Positions 13,874 through 22,756 of a stretch of 26,104 nt of DNA are shown here, piece by piece. Location: positions 1-26,104 of the forward strand of contig CAMJJO010000008.1 in assembly GCA_946406095.1 (NCBI GenBank), given 5' to 3'. Within the stretch, counting starts at the first letter, position 1; each line of letters begins with the position of its first letter. Position numbers and translations under genes: made by a program. Origin of the DNA: an uncultured Bacteroidales bacterium. GTDB lineage: Bacteria > Bacteroidota > Bacteroidia > Bacteroidales > UBA932. Under the pieces are notes generated by a model that ran no database searches, was not told the origin of the DNA, and saw only the letters and a program-made list of their open reading frames with translations.

Positions 13874-13879
13874 TTTTCC

Positions 13880-13887
13880 TATTTTTG
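13880..13887 (+). promoter_or_regulatory. -7 box of the mosaic SGNH lipoprotein operon
   Basis: TATTTTTG matches TAnnTTTG and ends 7 nt before the ATG at 13895. Confidence 0.6.
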
Positions 13888-13894
13888 TGGATGT

Positions 13895-16800
13895 ATGAGA
13901 AAAGTTTTGACTGTCTGCGCGTTAGCGGCCTTGCTATGGTCCTGCGCCAAGGAACCTGAGAACAATACCGAAGAACCCGGAGTGGATCCTCCGACAGGAA
14001 ACGTGGTAGGCCCTGTCACCCTGTCTGCATCGCTGACCGAGCTTATTGAAGAAGCCGTGCCCGCCTTTGCCGAAGGGGATCAGATCGGCGTTTTCGGCGC
14101 AGAGAAAGTCCTTCGCAAACTCACCTTGTCTTCGAAGAAAAACCCGGAAGAGGCGGAGTTTTCGGGAGAGGGAGACTCGATGGGGCCCTATATGGCCGTA
14201 TATCCTTATAGCGACAGCCTGAAAGCAGATGTGGCAAATCTGACGCTGGAAATTCCCTCCGTGCAGAAATTGACGAATGGAATCATCGCCCCGGGAGCCT
14301 GGACCGGAGTGGCCAGGTCCGATGATAAGAATCTCGTTTTCAAGAGCGTCTGCGGCTTTATCTCCTTTAATATCAAGGACTCCGACATCACCAGCATCCT
14401 CGTGCAGAGCCTGAACGGAACGGCTCTGGCGGGTAAGGTCAAGGTAAATGCTATTTTTGCAGAAGTGTCCAAGATAGAAGATCCGGTAAGTCAGGTTACG
14501 CTGCTTCCCGCGGGAGAAACCTTCGCCCCTGGCAAATACTATATCGGCGTTATTCCAAGCATTATCGGGGATATCCGTGTATCCATCACCCGCAAGACGG
14601 ATATCAGGAAGGCGTTCAGGACAGATGAAAGTGCCTCGGTGGGGCGCAAGATGATTTACCCGTGGGGAGATGTGGATGCTTCCAAGATGGAGTGGGGGTA
14701 TTTCATCAATGATTACGCAGATCTCAAAGCATGGCTGGCAGACAAGGATCATTGGGATAAGGACGGCGATGTCGTCACTCTCACGGATGATATCAACATG
14801 CATGATGAGCCCTGGACTCCGCTGAGCGACACTTATCCGGGGACCTTCGATGGCGCAGGCCACTGCATCAGCCATGTCAATATCCAGTCCGATGCCCTTG
14901 CCAACGTGGGCTTCTTCGCCAAGAATTATGCGAAGGAGATCAAGAACGTTATTTTCGGTTCCGAAGACGGCGAGACCTATGATGGGACATCTGTGATCAG
15001 GAATGGTTATAATACTACCAACACAAGTGCCTACTGGAGTTATACCGGAATAGTTACCCTGCCGGCGGCAAATGTTACCAATGTCACCAATTTCATTCCT
15101 ATAACCGTAACGGCCAACTCCAACCGCAGCAGCCGCGTCGGTGGCATAGCGGGATGGATTACCGGGAAGGTTAATATCTCAAACTGCTGCAACTATGGCT
15201 CAATCACCATAGAAGACCATGCGATTACAGATGGTTCTTCGTACAAGTATGTCTGCGCCGGAGGTATCCTTGGAGGATGTAATACCGCTGCGGCGGAAGT
15301 AACTGTCGAGAATTGTAAGAATTTCGGCAGGGTTTACAGCAAGAATCATAGCGAATACGGGTTGGGGGGAATTGTCGGACTTATCTATAGCACGACCAGC
15401 AGACTTAAGATATATAACTGCTATAATGGTGCGGAAATACGCCAGGAGTATACTGCTACACAAAATGACATTTTCGCTATCGGCGGTATTATCGGGAAAG
15501 TCGCCTGTAAGGCTGATGCCGTGATTCCGGAAATATCCGACTGTAAAAACGAGGGAGACGTTTATAGCGAAGCTGTACATCAACACTATGTTGGCGGCAT
15601 TGCCGGGAATGCCGAAGGCGTCAGCATCAATCAATGCCATAATAAAGGGAAGGTCGAGATCAACCATGAGAAGCAAGCTTCCACACGTTTTCAGAATGCC
15701 GGGGGTATTCTGGGTGCTGCGATGACCGGTGGCGGCAACAATGCGGTTACTTATAGCAATAATGAAGGCACTGTAGTTATGACTGTTGCCTCTTCCGGGC
15801 ACAACAAAACCCCTTCCGCCTCCACCACCTTCTATGGAGTGAATGCCGGTGGAATCGTAGGCATGGCCGGGGCGATGTCTGAACTGAAGGATAACATAAA
15901 CGCCGGAGCAGTAGAGGCTAGTAACGAATTCACTAACAGTACCTACCCGGCCACCCTTCACGTAGGTGGCATCCTGGGTTATGACTATGGCACCATCGAT
16001 ATTTTTAGTGGTAATGCATTCCATGGAGTAATCAAAGCTTCTATCCACTCCACTTCTGACGTACCTCCTGAATTATATGCAGGTGGTGTTGTCGGCCGGC
16101 TCAAAAACTCTATAATGACCAGCGGCACAGGAAAGGGGACTATCTCCACCCTTTCGGATCCTGGAACCAAGTTATATCTCGGCTCTGTCGCAGGCTACAA
16201 CGACGGCACCATACTTTCCTGCGAATACGGAGGAGTTGTCGGCGCTAATCCAGCTGACAAAAGCAATATAGTGGGCGGCGGCAATCCTCCCCAAAATCAG
16301 GGAGACACCCCGGGCGGCCAGGGCGGCACCTTCGCGGTCAGCGAAAGCACCATTACCTTCCCCGGCACGGGCTTCTCGCAAACCATCCTGAATGTATCTG
16401 CCGGAGAAAAGGCTGTCACCATCTCCGCCGAAGGCTTGGATTGGCTGAAAACAGAGAGCATCCCCTCCAGCGTGGCGGCAGGCAGGGCGGCAGCCATCCC
16501 CATCATCCCCCGTACGGGCAATATCGACGAGCAGCGCAGCGGCACTCTGACCGTCAAGGAGGCTGACGGCGAAACCAGGACCGTGGCCATCAGCCAGGGC
16601 ACCATCCCTGCCAATGTGGAAGGCTTCCCGGCGCGCTGGGAAATCGCCAAGGGCGTGACTTATACCGAGGGAAATGCGGCCGGCCAGCGCTGGCTCAGGG
16701 AGGGCATCGCGGAGACCGTAAAAACGGATGACATCGCCTCCACATCCCCCGGCGTTGGCTACATCTCCGCAGGCAGCACCACCGGCAATAAACTGGTTTA

Positions 16801-18013
16801 TTCCGTGGCACCTTCGGGCACCCAGAACATCAGCATAGGCAACATGGACGAGGGCGACTACATCCAGTTCAGCGTGCCCACCGTCAGCATGCCCGCAGGC
16901 ACCGACATCGACTTCATGGTCACCATCAACACCAATAATAACAAGACCCCTAAATACTGGCTATTCGAGTATTGGGACGATGGAAAATGGGTATCGCAGC
17001 CGCGCTATACAGCCAGCGAGGACTCGAACGTGAAGTATTCCTTAGACGTGTACGACTACGACAGCAAGAACCACCGGACCTATATCACCACCTTCCGCCT
17101 GAGCAAGGCTGTCAACAACGCCTTCGTGAAGATGCGCCTGAGGGCGGTGGGCAAGATAAACTGCAGCGGAGGAACTCTGGTGCCGACTCCGAACGCCTAT
17201 ATGAACTTCCCCTGCACCACCTACCGCTCCTGCGAAATAGTGGCCTACCCGGGGATTCCAGCCAAGGAAACCACTCCGGTGAAGATCCTTCAGCTCGGCA
17301 ATAGCTTTACCTACTATCACGGTTCAGCCTTCAAGCTGAAGCAGATCTGCCGTCAGGAGGGCCACGCGACCGATGTCCGCATCAACGTAAAGGGCTCCCA
17401 GGAGTTCGAGCACCATTTGGACGAACTGCCGTTCTCGCAGCGCCTGGTGGCCGAAGGAGGATACGACAAGGCCATCATACAGGACGGATCCTACTTCCAC
17501 GCCGAATATGGTGCAGGCAGCGCCTCGGTGATCCAGGGGGTGGATGTCAAATATACTCCCGAGCAGATTCTCGCACTCACCAAGAGGATGTCCGCGGCCA
17601 TCAAGGAGAAGTCCCCGAACAGCAAGGTCATACTTGAAAGCGTATGGTCTTATCCCTACAAGAATGTGGGCAACTATCTGGGATTCGGCAGTTTCGAGGA
17701 GTTCGACAAGATGCAGTGGAAGGGGTCCAACGATATTGCGGCGGCCGATCCGAATGTGGATATCGTGTCGCCCATAGGACTCGCCTTCGCCAAAGCCAGA
17801 AGCGACTACGGATTCAACAGCAGCTACAACTGGCTGCTCTACACCGACAATTACCACCCCAACCGCTATGGTTCCTACCTGAAGGCCTGCGTGAACTACC
17901 TTATCCTTTTCGGCGAGCCGTTCGGGGACAACCCTGCGGATTGCGAAATCCCCCACGACATTGCGGTCAGACTCCGCCAGGCAGCAACTGAAATAGTCTT
18001 TGGAAAGCAATGA
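13895..18013 (+). CDS. Giant mosaic surface lipoprotein: fimbrillin-like, GLUG-like repeats, BACON, beta-sandwich, SGNH (DUF4886) esterase
   Basis: A 1,372-residue lipoprotein. MRKVLTVCALAALLWSC gives the lipid-anchored Cys17; the ATG at 13895 is chosen over upstream in-frame codons for this reason. Domains in order: a fimbrillin/Mfa-like beta domain (about 30-255); a linker and about a dozen GLUG-like beta-helix repeats of the GGIVG...CxNxGxI type (about 325-780); a BACON domain (about 810-905: FAVSESTITFPGTG...GTLTVKEADGETRTVAISQG), often involved in glycan or mucin contact; a beta-sandwich of carbohydrate-binding type (about 908-1122); and a C-terminal SGNH hydrolase of DUF4886 type (about 1127-1372). 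The hydrolase has Ser1137 in LQLGNSFTYY and Asp1318/His1321 in YTDNYHPNRYGSYL. It probably de-esterifies glycans at the cell surface while the rest binds or displays. The GLUG region is more AT-rich than the rest. Its stop overlaps the next SGNH gene by 4 bp. Confidence 0.88.
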   Translation: MRKVLTVCALAALLWSCAKEPENNTEEPGVDPPTGNVVGPVTLSASLTELIEEAVPAFAEGDQIGVFGAEKVLRKLTLSSKKNPEEAEFSGEGDSMGPYMAVYPYSDSLKADVANLTLEIPSVQKLTNGIIAPGAWTGVARSDDKNLVFKSVCGFISFNIKDSDITSILVQSLNGTALAGKVKVNAIFAEVSKIEDPVSQVTLLPAGETFAPGKYYIGVIPSIIGDIRVSITRKTDIRKAFRTDESASVGRKMIYPWGDVDASKMEWGYFINDYADLKAWLADKDHWDKDGDVVTLTDDINMHDEPWTPLSDTYPGTFDGAGHCISHVNIQSDALANVGFFAKNYAKEIKNVIFGSEDGETYDGTSVIRNGYNTTNTSAYWSYTGIVTLPAANVTNVTNFIPITVTANSNRSSRVGGIAGWITGKVNISNCCNYGSITIEDHAITDGSSYKYVCAGGILGGCNTAAAEVTVENCKNFGRVYSKNHSEYGLGGIVGLIYSTTSRLKIYNCYNGAEIRQEYTATQNDIFAIGGIIGKVACKADAVIPEISDCKNEGDVYSEAVHQHYVGGIAGNAEGVSINQCHNKGKVEINHEKQASTRFQNAGGILGAAMTGGGNNAVTYSNNEGTVVMTVASSGHNKTPSASTTFYGVNAGGIVGMAGAMSELKDNINAGAVEASNEFTNSTYPATLHVGGILGYDYGTIDIFSGNAFHGVIKASIHSTSDVPPELYAGGVVGRLKNSIMTSGTGKGTISTLSDPGTKLYLGSVAGYNDGTILSCEYGGVVGANPADKSNIVGGGNPPQNQGDTPGGQGGTFAVSESTITFPGTGFSQTILNVSAGEKAVTISAEGLDWLKTESIPSSVAAGRAAAIPIIPRTGNIDEQRSGTLTVKEADGETRTVAISQGTIPANVEGFPARWEIAKGVTYTEGNAAGQRWLREGIAETVKTDDIASTSPGVGYISAGSTTGNKLVYSVAPSGTQNISIGNMDEGDYIQFSVPTVSMPAGTDIDFMVTINTNNNKTPKYWLFEYWDDGKWVSQPRYTASEDSNVKYSLDVYDYDSKNHRTYITTFRLSKAVNNAFVKMRLRAVGKINCSGGTLVPTPNAYMNFPCTTYRSCEIVAYPGIPAKETTPVKILQLGNSFTYYHGSAFKLKQICRQEGHATDVRINVKGSQEFEHHLDELPFSQRLVAEGGYDKAIIQDGSYFHAEYGAGSASVIQGVDVKYTPEQILALTKRMSAAIKEKSPNSKVILESVWSYPYKNVGNYLGFGSFEEFDKMQWKGSNDIAAADPNVDIVSPIGLAFAKARSDYGFNSSYNWLLYTDNYHPNRYGSYLKACVNYLILFGEPFGDNPADCEIPHDIAVRLRQAATEIVFGKQ

Positions 18014-19074
18014 AAAAACTGATCCTCTCCCTTTTTGTTTTCTGCAGCCTTCAGGCAGGCGCACAGGTCTGGCACGATGCCGCAGATATGCACGTGTTTG
18101 GCAAGGCCGTCGAGAATACCTACGGCCATTATGTCCGCTTCCCGGAAGATATCGATGCCAAGGCCCGCAAAGATTTGAAATATCTGGGCCAGGATGCCGC
18201 CGGGCTATATGTGCAGTTCAGCACCGATTCACCCGTGGTGCACGTGCGCTGGACTTCCGTCAAGAAACTCACCATGTCCCACATGGCATCGGTAGGGTCC
18301 CGCGGTGTGGACCTCTATGCGAAGATAGGTAACGGCTGGCGTTTCGTAGGGAGCGCCAGGCCCGCTCTGGACTATAACGAGACCACCCGCGTCCTGATCA
18401 AGGGCATGGACCCGGGCATGAAGGAATTCCGGATGTATCTTTCGCTCTACGATGGCATCTCTTCCCTAGAAATAGGGGTTGAGGAAGGGGCAGGATTCAG
18501 CCCCGCAGAAGCCGGCACCCGCAAGGCCCCGGTGGTGATGTATGGCACCAGCATACTCCAGGGGGGATGCGTCACCCGCCCCGGGATGGCCGCCACCAAC
18601 ATACTCGGCCGCTGGCTGGGCAGGGAGGTGGTGAATCTGGGCTTCAGCGGCAACGCCCGTCTGGACCCGGAGATATCGGAACTGATGGCAAGGGTGGTGA
18701 ATCCTGCCGTGTTCGTGCTGGACAACGTGCCGAATGACACGCCGGAGCTGATTATGGAAAGGATGGAGCCTTTCGTGAAGACCCTGAGGGATGCCCACCC
18801 GGACGTGCCGATAGTATTCGTGGAGCAGGCGCCCTATTCCCAGGATGCGCTGAGTTCCTCATCTACCGAAAGTGTCCGCTTGAAAAACGAGGCACAGCAT
18901 ACCATGTACAAGCGCTTGAAGGCCGCCGGCTACAAGAAACTGTATTATGTGTCCGGGAAGAAGCTCATCGGCACCGACGGCGAGGCTACGGTAGACTATG
19001 TCCACCACACCGATTTAGGCGCCTTGCGCTATTCGGAAGTGCTTTATCCCCTACTGAAAAAGCTCTGCAAGTAG
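18010..19074 (+). CDS. SGNH/GDSL esterase with N-terminal beta-sandwich
   Basis: A 354-residue exported hydrolase with a signal peptide (MKKLILSLFVFCSLQAGAQ). Residues about 25-165 form the beta-sandwich found N-terminal to a class of Bacteroidota SGNH enzymes (YVRFPEDI, VVHVRWTSV, GSRGVDLYA). The catalytic domain has Ser181 (VVMYGTSILQGG), Gly214-Asn215 (GFSGNAR) and Asp329/His332 in DYVHHTDLG, so the SGNH set is complete. It probably removes acetyl or similar ester groups from glycans in the periplasm or at the surface. It is translationally coupled to the preceding mosaic lipoprotein, itself ending in an SGNH domain, so the operon delivers two different esterases. The last 24 bp overlap the end of the convergent GH125 gene. 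Confidence 0.88.
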   Translation: MKKLILSLFVFCSLQAGAQVWHDAADMHVFGKAVENTYGHYVRFPEDIDAKARKDLKYLGQDAAGLYVQFSTDSPVVHVRWTSVKKLTMSHMASVGSRGVDLYAKIGNGWRFVGSARPALDYNETTRVLIKGMDPGMKEFRMYLSLYDGISSLEIGVEEGAGFSPAEAGTRKAPVVMYGTSILQGGCVTRPGMAATNILGRWLGREVVNLGFSGNARLDPEISELMARVVNPAVFVLDNVPNDTPELIMERMEPFVKTLRDAHPDVPIVFVEQAPYSQDALSSSSTESVRLKNEAQHTMYKRLKAAGYKKLYYVSGKKLIGTDGEATVDYVHHTDLGALRYSEVLYPLLKKLCK

Positions 19075-19077
19075 GGG
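19048..19077 (+). terminator. Hairpin at the convergent gene ends, probable terminator
   Basis: CCCCTACT (19048-19055) pairs perfectly with AGTAGGGG (19070-19077) across a 14-nt loop and is followed by GCTTTTCTTCTC on the plus strand. It lies inside the overlapping 3' ends of the SGNH esterase and the GH125 gene. It fits a rho-independent terminator for the plus-strand operon; there is no T run on the minus side. Confidence 0.5.
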
Positions 19078-20454
19078 GCTTTTCTTCTCATACAGATTCA
19101 GGACGAGTTCCCCGAAGAGGGTGTTCGCCCAGGCGAACCAGCTGCGTGTGTAGCGGGTGGCGTCGTCTTTCCAGAAGGCCTCGTGCATGAATCCGGTGCC
19201 GGCATCGGTCGCCAGGAGAGTACGAAGGCAGGCGGCGATTTCGGCATCGTCGGTGGAGGTCAACGCCTGCATTATGATACTCATCGGCCATATCCATCCA
19301 TAGCCGACATGGGGGCCGCCTACGCCGCTTCCGGCCTTGCCGCTGAAGAAGCAGGGGTTGCTTTCACTCAGGACGAAACGGCGGGTATTCCGCCACACCG
19401 GATCATCCGCGGGGACGCACTCCAGATAGGGCAGCGACAGCAGGTTGGGCACGTTGGCATCGTCCATCAGCATGGCACCTCCGAAACCATCCACCTCATA
19501 GGCATAGATGCGGCCGAAGTCCGGGTGCTCCACCACCGCATATTTGCGCAGCGCCGACTCTACCTCGTCTGCCAGATCCCGGCACTCGCGGGCAAGTTTA
19601 CGCTCGCGGCAGACCTGCTCCAGAATCTCCGCCGCCTTGCGTAAGGTGCTGACTGCAAAGAAGTTGGATGGCACGAGAAACTCCAGCACCGTGGCATCGT
19701 CCGAAGGGCGGAAAGAGGATGCTATCAAGCCGCAAGGCTTCACCGGGGCGCCGCGTCCGTCCCAGCCCTTGGTGTCGAAAGCCCTGTCGGTATTGCGGGA
19801 GAAGCGGTAGGGCCCGGGGCCGTCGTAACGCTGCTGCTCGCGGAAAGTGCGGAGCACCGCCTTCACGGCATCCTTCCAGCTCTTTCCGAAGACCGATTCA
19901 TCCCCGGTGGCCTTCCAATAACCATAGGCCAGGCGCAGCACATAGCAGGGGGAATCCACCTCCCACTTGCGCTCGTGCAGCCAGTCGTTCATCTGGGTAT
20001 GGTCGCTCGCCCAGGCACTGCCGGTGGGACCTTTGTTGAAAGCGTTAGCGTAGGGGTCGATATTCAGGCAACTGAACTGCCTAAGCAGCACGCCCGCGAT
20101 CATCTTCCGTAGGGCATCGTCCCCGGCGGCCAGGCGCAAATAGGGCCAGACCTGCGCGCCGGAATCCCTCAACCACATCGCGCGGATGTCCCCGGTGATG
20201 ACGAAGGTGTCCGGGGTGCCGTCTTCTTCGCTGTATTCGACGGTGGTGTCGATGGTGTTGGGAAAGCAGTTTGCGAACATCCAGGCGAGTTTCGGGTCCG
20301 CGATGGAGGAGCAGACCTCGCTTATGGTTTTCTCCACTGCCTCGGAACGGAAACTGCGGTTTTCGGGGGCCGGCCGGCAGGAGCTATATTCCTGCGCCCT
20401 GCCGCATTGGCAGGCAAGAATGGCGGCGATGAGTATTATGAGCTGTTTCTTCAT
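19051..20454 (-). CDS. GH125 exo-alpha-1,6-mannosidase
   Basis: A 467-residue exported glycosidase of family GH125 (formerly DUF1237), which removes terminal alpha-1,6-linked mannose from N-glycan or mannan-type substrates. The export signal runs to GRAQ; a Cys15 or Cys17 could make it a lipoprotein, which is uncertain. Family hallmarks are GDIRAMWLRDSGAQVWPYL (88-106), CLNIDPYANAFNKGP, HTQMNDWLHERKWEVDSPCY, GLIASSFRPSDDA, FLVPSNFFAVSTL, and the late MDDANVPNLLSLPYLE and GVGGPHVGYGWIWPMSI blocks. Length is normal. It is divergent from cyuA, with -7 boxes 13 bp apart, and convergent with the SGNH esterase, overlapping it by 24 bp. No GH92 or other mannosidase is in view, so any mannan pathway must use genes elsewhere. 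Confidence 0.93.
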   Translation of the reverse strand: MKKQLIILIAAILACQCGRAQEYSSCRPAPENRSFRSEAVEKTISEVCSSIADPKLAWMFANCFPNTIDTTVEYSEEDGTPDTFVITGDIRAMWLRDSGAQVWPYLRLAAGDDALRKMIAGVLLRQFSCLNIDPYANAFNKGPTGSAWASDHTQMNDWLHERKWEVDSPCYVLRLAYGYWKATGDESVFGKSWKDAVKAVLRTFREQQRYDGPGPYRFSRNTDRAFDTKGWDGRGAPVKPCGLIASSFRPSDDATVLEFLVPSNFFAVSTLRKAAEILEQVCRERKLARECRDLADEVESALRKYAVVEHPDFGRIYAYEVDGFGGAMLMDDANVPNLLSLPYLECVPADDPVWRNTRRFVLSESNPCFFSGKAGSGVGGPHVGYGWIWPMSIIMQALTSTDDAEIAACLRTLLATDAGTGFMHEAFWKDDATRYTRSWFAWANTLFGELVLNLYEKKSPLLAELFQ

Positions 20455-20459
20455 TTCTA

Positions 20460-20467
20460 CAAAGTTA
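20460..20467 (-). promoter_or_regulatory. -7 box of the GH125 gene
   Basis: CAAAGTTA reads TAACTTTG on the minus strand and ends 5 nt before the ATG at 20454. Confidence 0.58.
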
Positions 20468-20480
20468 TTATTTTTCTCCT

Positions 20481-20488
20481 TATCTTTG
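20481..20488 (+). promoter_or_regulatory. -7 box of the cyuA-like gene
   Basis: TATCTTTG ends 3 nt before the ATG at 20492 (6 nt before a second in-frame ATG at 20495). Confidence 0.6.
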
Positions 20489-20491
20489 TAG

Positions 20492-21835
20492 ATGATGAAA
20501 GACCGGAAAACTCAAATCATCGATATCATCCACCGGGAAGTGAAACCCGCCCTGGGCTGCACGGAACCCATCGCCGTGGCTCTGGCCGTGGCAAAAGCGG
20601 TGGAAATCATCACGGATAACTGCCCTTGCATCTGCCCCGATGGCTGGCGCCTGAAGGCCGGTTTTTCCATCGACGTGGCGGTGAGCGGCAATATCCTCAA
20701 GAACGGGATGGGCGTCGGAATTCCCGGCACCGGGATGGTCGGCCTGCCTGTGGCCGCCGCCCTGGGAGCCGTCTGCGGAGAATCTGCCCGCGGGCTCGAG
20801 GTCCTGTCCGCACTCGACGACGCGGCGGTAGCACGCGCCAAGGAACTGGTGGCCGGAGGGATGGTGCACATCCACGTGGCCCCCACGGACCGTCTGCTCT
20901 ACGTCAAGGCGACGGTGTCGGTGGATGGAGGCACGGCGGCCAGCGCCGAAGTGGATCCTCACGCATACGCGGTGATCGAGGACGACCACGACCGCATTGT
21001 GGAAACGAGTTTCGCGGACAAGATCCTGATGAGTTCCGAATCCGGCGCGGCGGCGGCAGACAGGGAGAACGACGATTACGGCCTGACCGTGCGGGAGATC
21101 TACGATTTTGCAAGCAGCGTCCCTTTCGAAGACATAGCGTTCATCCTGGAAGACCGCACCCTCAACCTCGCCCTTGCGCAGGAAGGTCTGAAGGGCGATT
21201 ACGGACTCAAGGTCGGCAAGGCCATACGCGAGAATCAGAAAGAGGTTTTCGGCGATGATTTCATGAGCTACGCCATGGGCTTGACTGCGGCGGCATCGGA
21301 TGCCCGTATGGCGGGGTCCACCCTGCCGGCGATGTCCAACAGCGGCAGCGGAAACCAGGGCATCACCGTCAGCATCCCCGTCATTGCCTACGCAATGAAA
21401 TATGGGGTGGACGATGAAAGACTGGCCCGGGCGCTGATTCTGAGCAACCTGGTTGCCATCCATATCAAGAGCTACCTCGGCAAACTTTCTGCCCTGTGCG
21501 GCTGCGTGGTGGCTTCCACCGGATCTGCCTGCGGCATAGTATGGCTGCAGGGCGGGAGCTACGAGCAGGTTTGCTATGCCATCAAGAACATGGCCGGCAA
21601 CATCACCGGAATGCTTTGCGACGGGGCGAAGGTCGGCTGCGCGATGAAGGTGGCCTCCGGAGTGTCCTGCGCGGTGCAGTCGGCCGTCCTGGCCATGCGA
21701 GGCACCTGCATCCCCTCCACCGACGGAATCATCGACGACTGCGTGGAGAAGACCATACGGAACCTGGGAGCCATAGGGTCTTCCGGCATGAAAACCGCAG
21801 ACTCCATGATCCTGGATATAATGCTCTGCAAATAG
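20492..21835 (+). CDS. cyuA: L-cysteine desulfidase family protein (CyuA/UPF0597, serine dehydratase-alpha-like)
   Basis: A 447-residue cytoplasmic protein of the UPF0597/CyuA (YhaM) family, related to the alpha part of iron-sulfur serine dehydratases. In characterised members it converts L-cysteine to pyruvate, ammonia and sulfide with an Fe-S cluster. The hallmark VKPALGCTEPIAVALA opens the protein (Cys23). The middle has SNSGSGNQGITVSIPVIAYA. Candidate cluster Cys residues occur in LSALCGCVVASTGSACGIVW and MLCDGAKVGCAMKVASG near the C-terminus. Length is normal. Start at 20492 or 20495 (MMKDRK) cannot be decided; both directly follow the -7 box. It ends 2 bp from the convergent GDPD gene. 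Substrate is inferred from the family. Confidence 0.87.
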   Translation: MMKDRKTQIIDIIHREVKPALGCTEPIAVALAVAKAVEIITDNCPCICPDGWRLKAGFSIDVAVSGNILKNGMGVGIPGTGMVGLPVAAALGAVCGESARGLEVLSALDDAAVARAKELVAGGMVHIHVAPTDRLLYVKATVSVDGGTAASAEVDPHAYAVIEDDHDRIVETSFADKILMSSESGAAAADRENDDYGLTVREIYDFASSVPFEDIAFILEDRTLNLALAQEGLKGDYGLKVGKAIRENQKEVFGDDFMSYAMGLTAAASDARMAGSTLPAMSNSGSGNQGITVSIPVIAYAMKYGVDDERLARALILSNLVAIHIKSYLGKLSALCGCVVASTGSACGIVWLQGGSYEQVCYAIKNMAGNITGMLCDGAKVGCAMKVASGVSCAVQSAVLAMRGTCIPSTDGIIDDCVEKTIRNLGAIGSSGMKTADSMILDIMLCK

Positions 21836-21837
21836 GG

Positions 21838-22752
21838 CTATTTACGGCGGCCCTTCTTTTCGAGGTATTTTATGAGCATCTCGGGCCTGTCGGTCTGTAT
21901 GATCGATGTGCCGAGATCGAGGATTACGTCGTAGATTTCGGCAGGATTGCCGGCTTCGAAGGCTGAGTTGTCGTCGTACCCGCCGTTGAGCGAAGGCCAG
22001 AGGGTGTTGACCCAGAGCTTGGAGCCGGTCTCGACCACCTTCTTGCAGCAGTCGCGGACGGTGTCGTTCAACTCGGCGAAGCAGACTTCATATGCGAGCG
22101 GCACTTCCCCGGCTTCCATATACTGATTGAAGAGGTCGGCCCCTTTGGGATAGAGGATGTCGATGATGGGCATATACATCATATTATGCTCATATTCAGC
22201 CGTTTTCGCGTTTACTTCTGCAAGGGTCTTCTTGCCTTTGATGAGTATCTGGTCGGTCACGCCGAGTTCCTCGGTAATGGCGATCACCTGGTCGTAGTAC
22301 TGGTAACCCTGGTCGATATTCACGCATATCCTGTCTTTGCAGACCTCGAGCGCCTCCCTGAGGGTGGGCATCTTGTGGGGAGACTTGACTCCGTGCGCGT
22401 AGCGAAGGTTGAATCCTTTGAGGGAGTCGAGGGTCATAGTGGAGATGAGACCCTTTCCGGTGGTGGTGCGGTTGGCCGTGGCGTCGTGGCTAAGCACCAG
22501 CACGCTGTCGCTGGTCATCTTAAGGTCGATTTCCACAATATCCACGCCCATTCGAATGACGGATTCGATGGCGGGAATGGAGTTCTCGGGATAGTTGCGC
22601 CAGTCGCCGCGGTGAGCGACCACGACCACATACTTCGAGTTGGGGTCGTGCATTTCCGCAACTACTTTTTCAGCCTTGTTGGCATACTTGGGGCCGCAGG
22701 CTGCCGATACCAGGGCAGCGATGGCCAGAAGGAGGAATTGATACCTTTTCAT
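21838..22752 (-). CDS. Glycerophosphodiester phosphodiesterase (GDPD) lipoprotein
   Basis: A 304-residue GDPD TIM-barrel enzyme that splits glycerophosphodiesters into glycerol-3-phosphate and an alcohol. The lipoprotein signal MKRYQFLLLAIAALVSAAC places Cys19 as the anchor. The active-site set is visible: His47-Arg48 (AHRGDW), Glu57-Asn58 (PENS), Glu75 and Asp77 (VEIDLKMTSD) and His89 (LSHDATANRTT). Length is normal. It is the last gene of the five-gene minus-strand operon and follows the EEP gene with a 4-bp gap. Paired with that second phosphodiesterase it may recover phosphate and glycerol from lipids or teichoic-type polymers; this role is inferred. Confidence 0.92.
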   Translation of the reverse strand: MKRYQFLLLAIAALVSAACGPKYANKAEKVVAEMHDPNSKYVVVVAHRGDWRNYPENSIPAIESVIRMGVDIVEIDLKMTSDSVLVLSHDATANRTTTGKGLISTMTLDSLKGFNLRYAHGVKSPHKMPTLREALEVCKDRICVNIDQGYQYYDQVIAITEELGVTDQILIKGKKTLAEVNAKTAEYEHNMMYMPIIDILYPKGADLFNQYMEAGEVPLAYEVCFAELNDTVRDCCKKVVETGSKLWVNTLWPSLNGGYDDNSAFEAGNPAEIYDVILDLGTSIIQTDRPEMLIKYLEKKGRRK

Positions 22753-22756
22753 ATCG

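Noticed and set aside
20480..21463. 327-codon open frame on the minus strand, opposite the cyuA-like gene
   Set aside because: Shadow of a well-matched family; His/Arg/Gly-rich translation without motifs.
21830..21843. AAATAG-GG-CTATTT inverted repeat between the convergent cyuA-like and GDPD genes
   Set aside because: A 2-nt loop and AT-rich stem make a stable RNA hairpin unlikely; probably chance at two stop codons.
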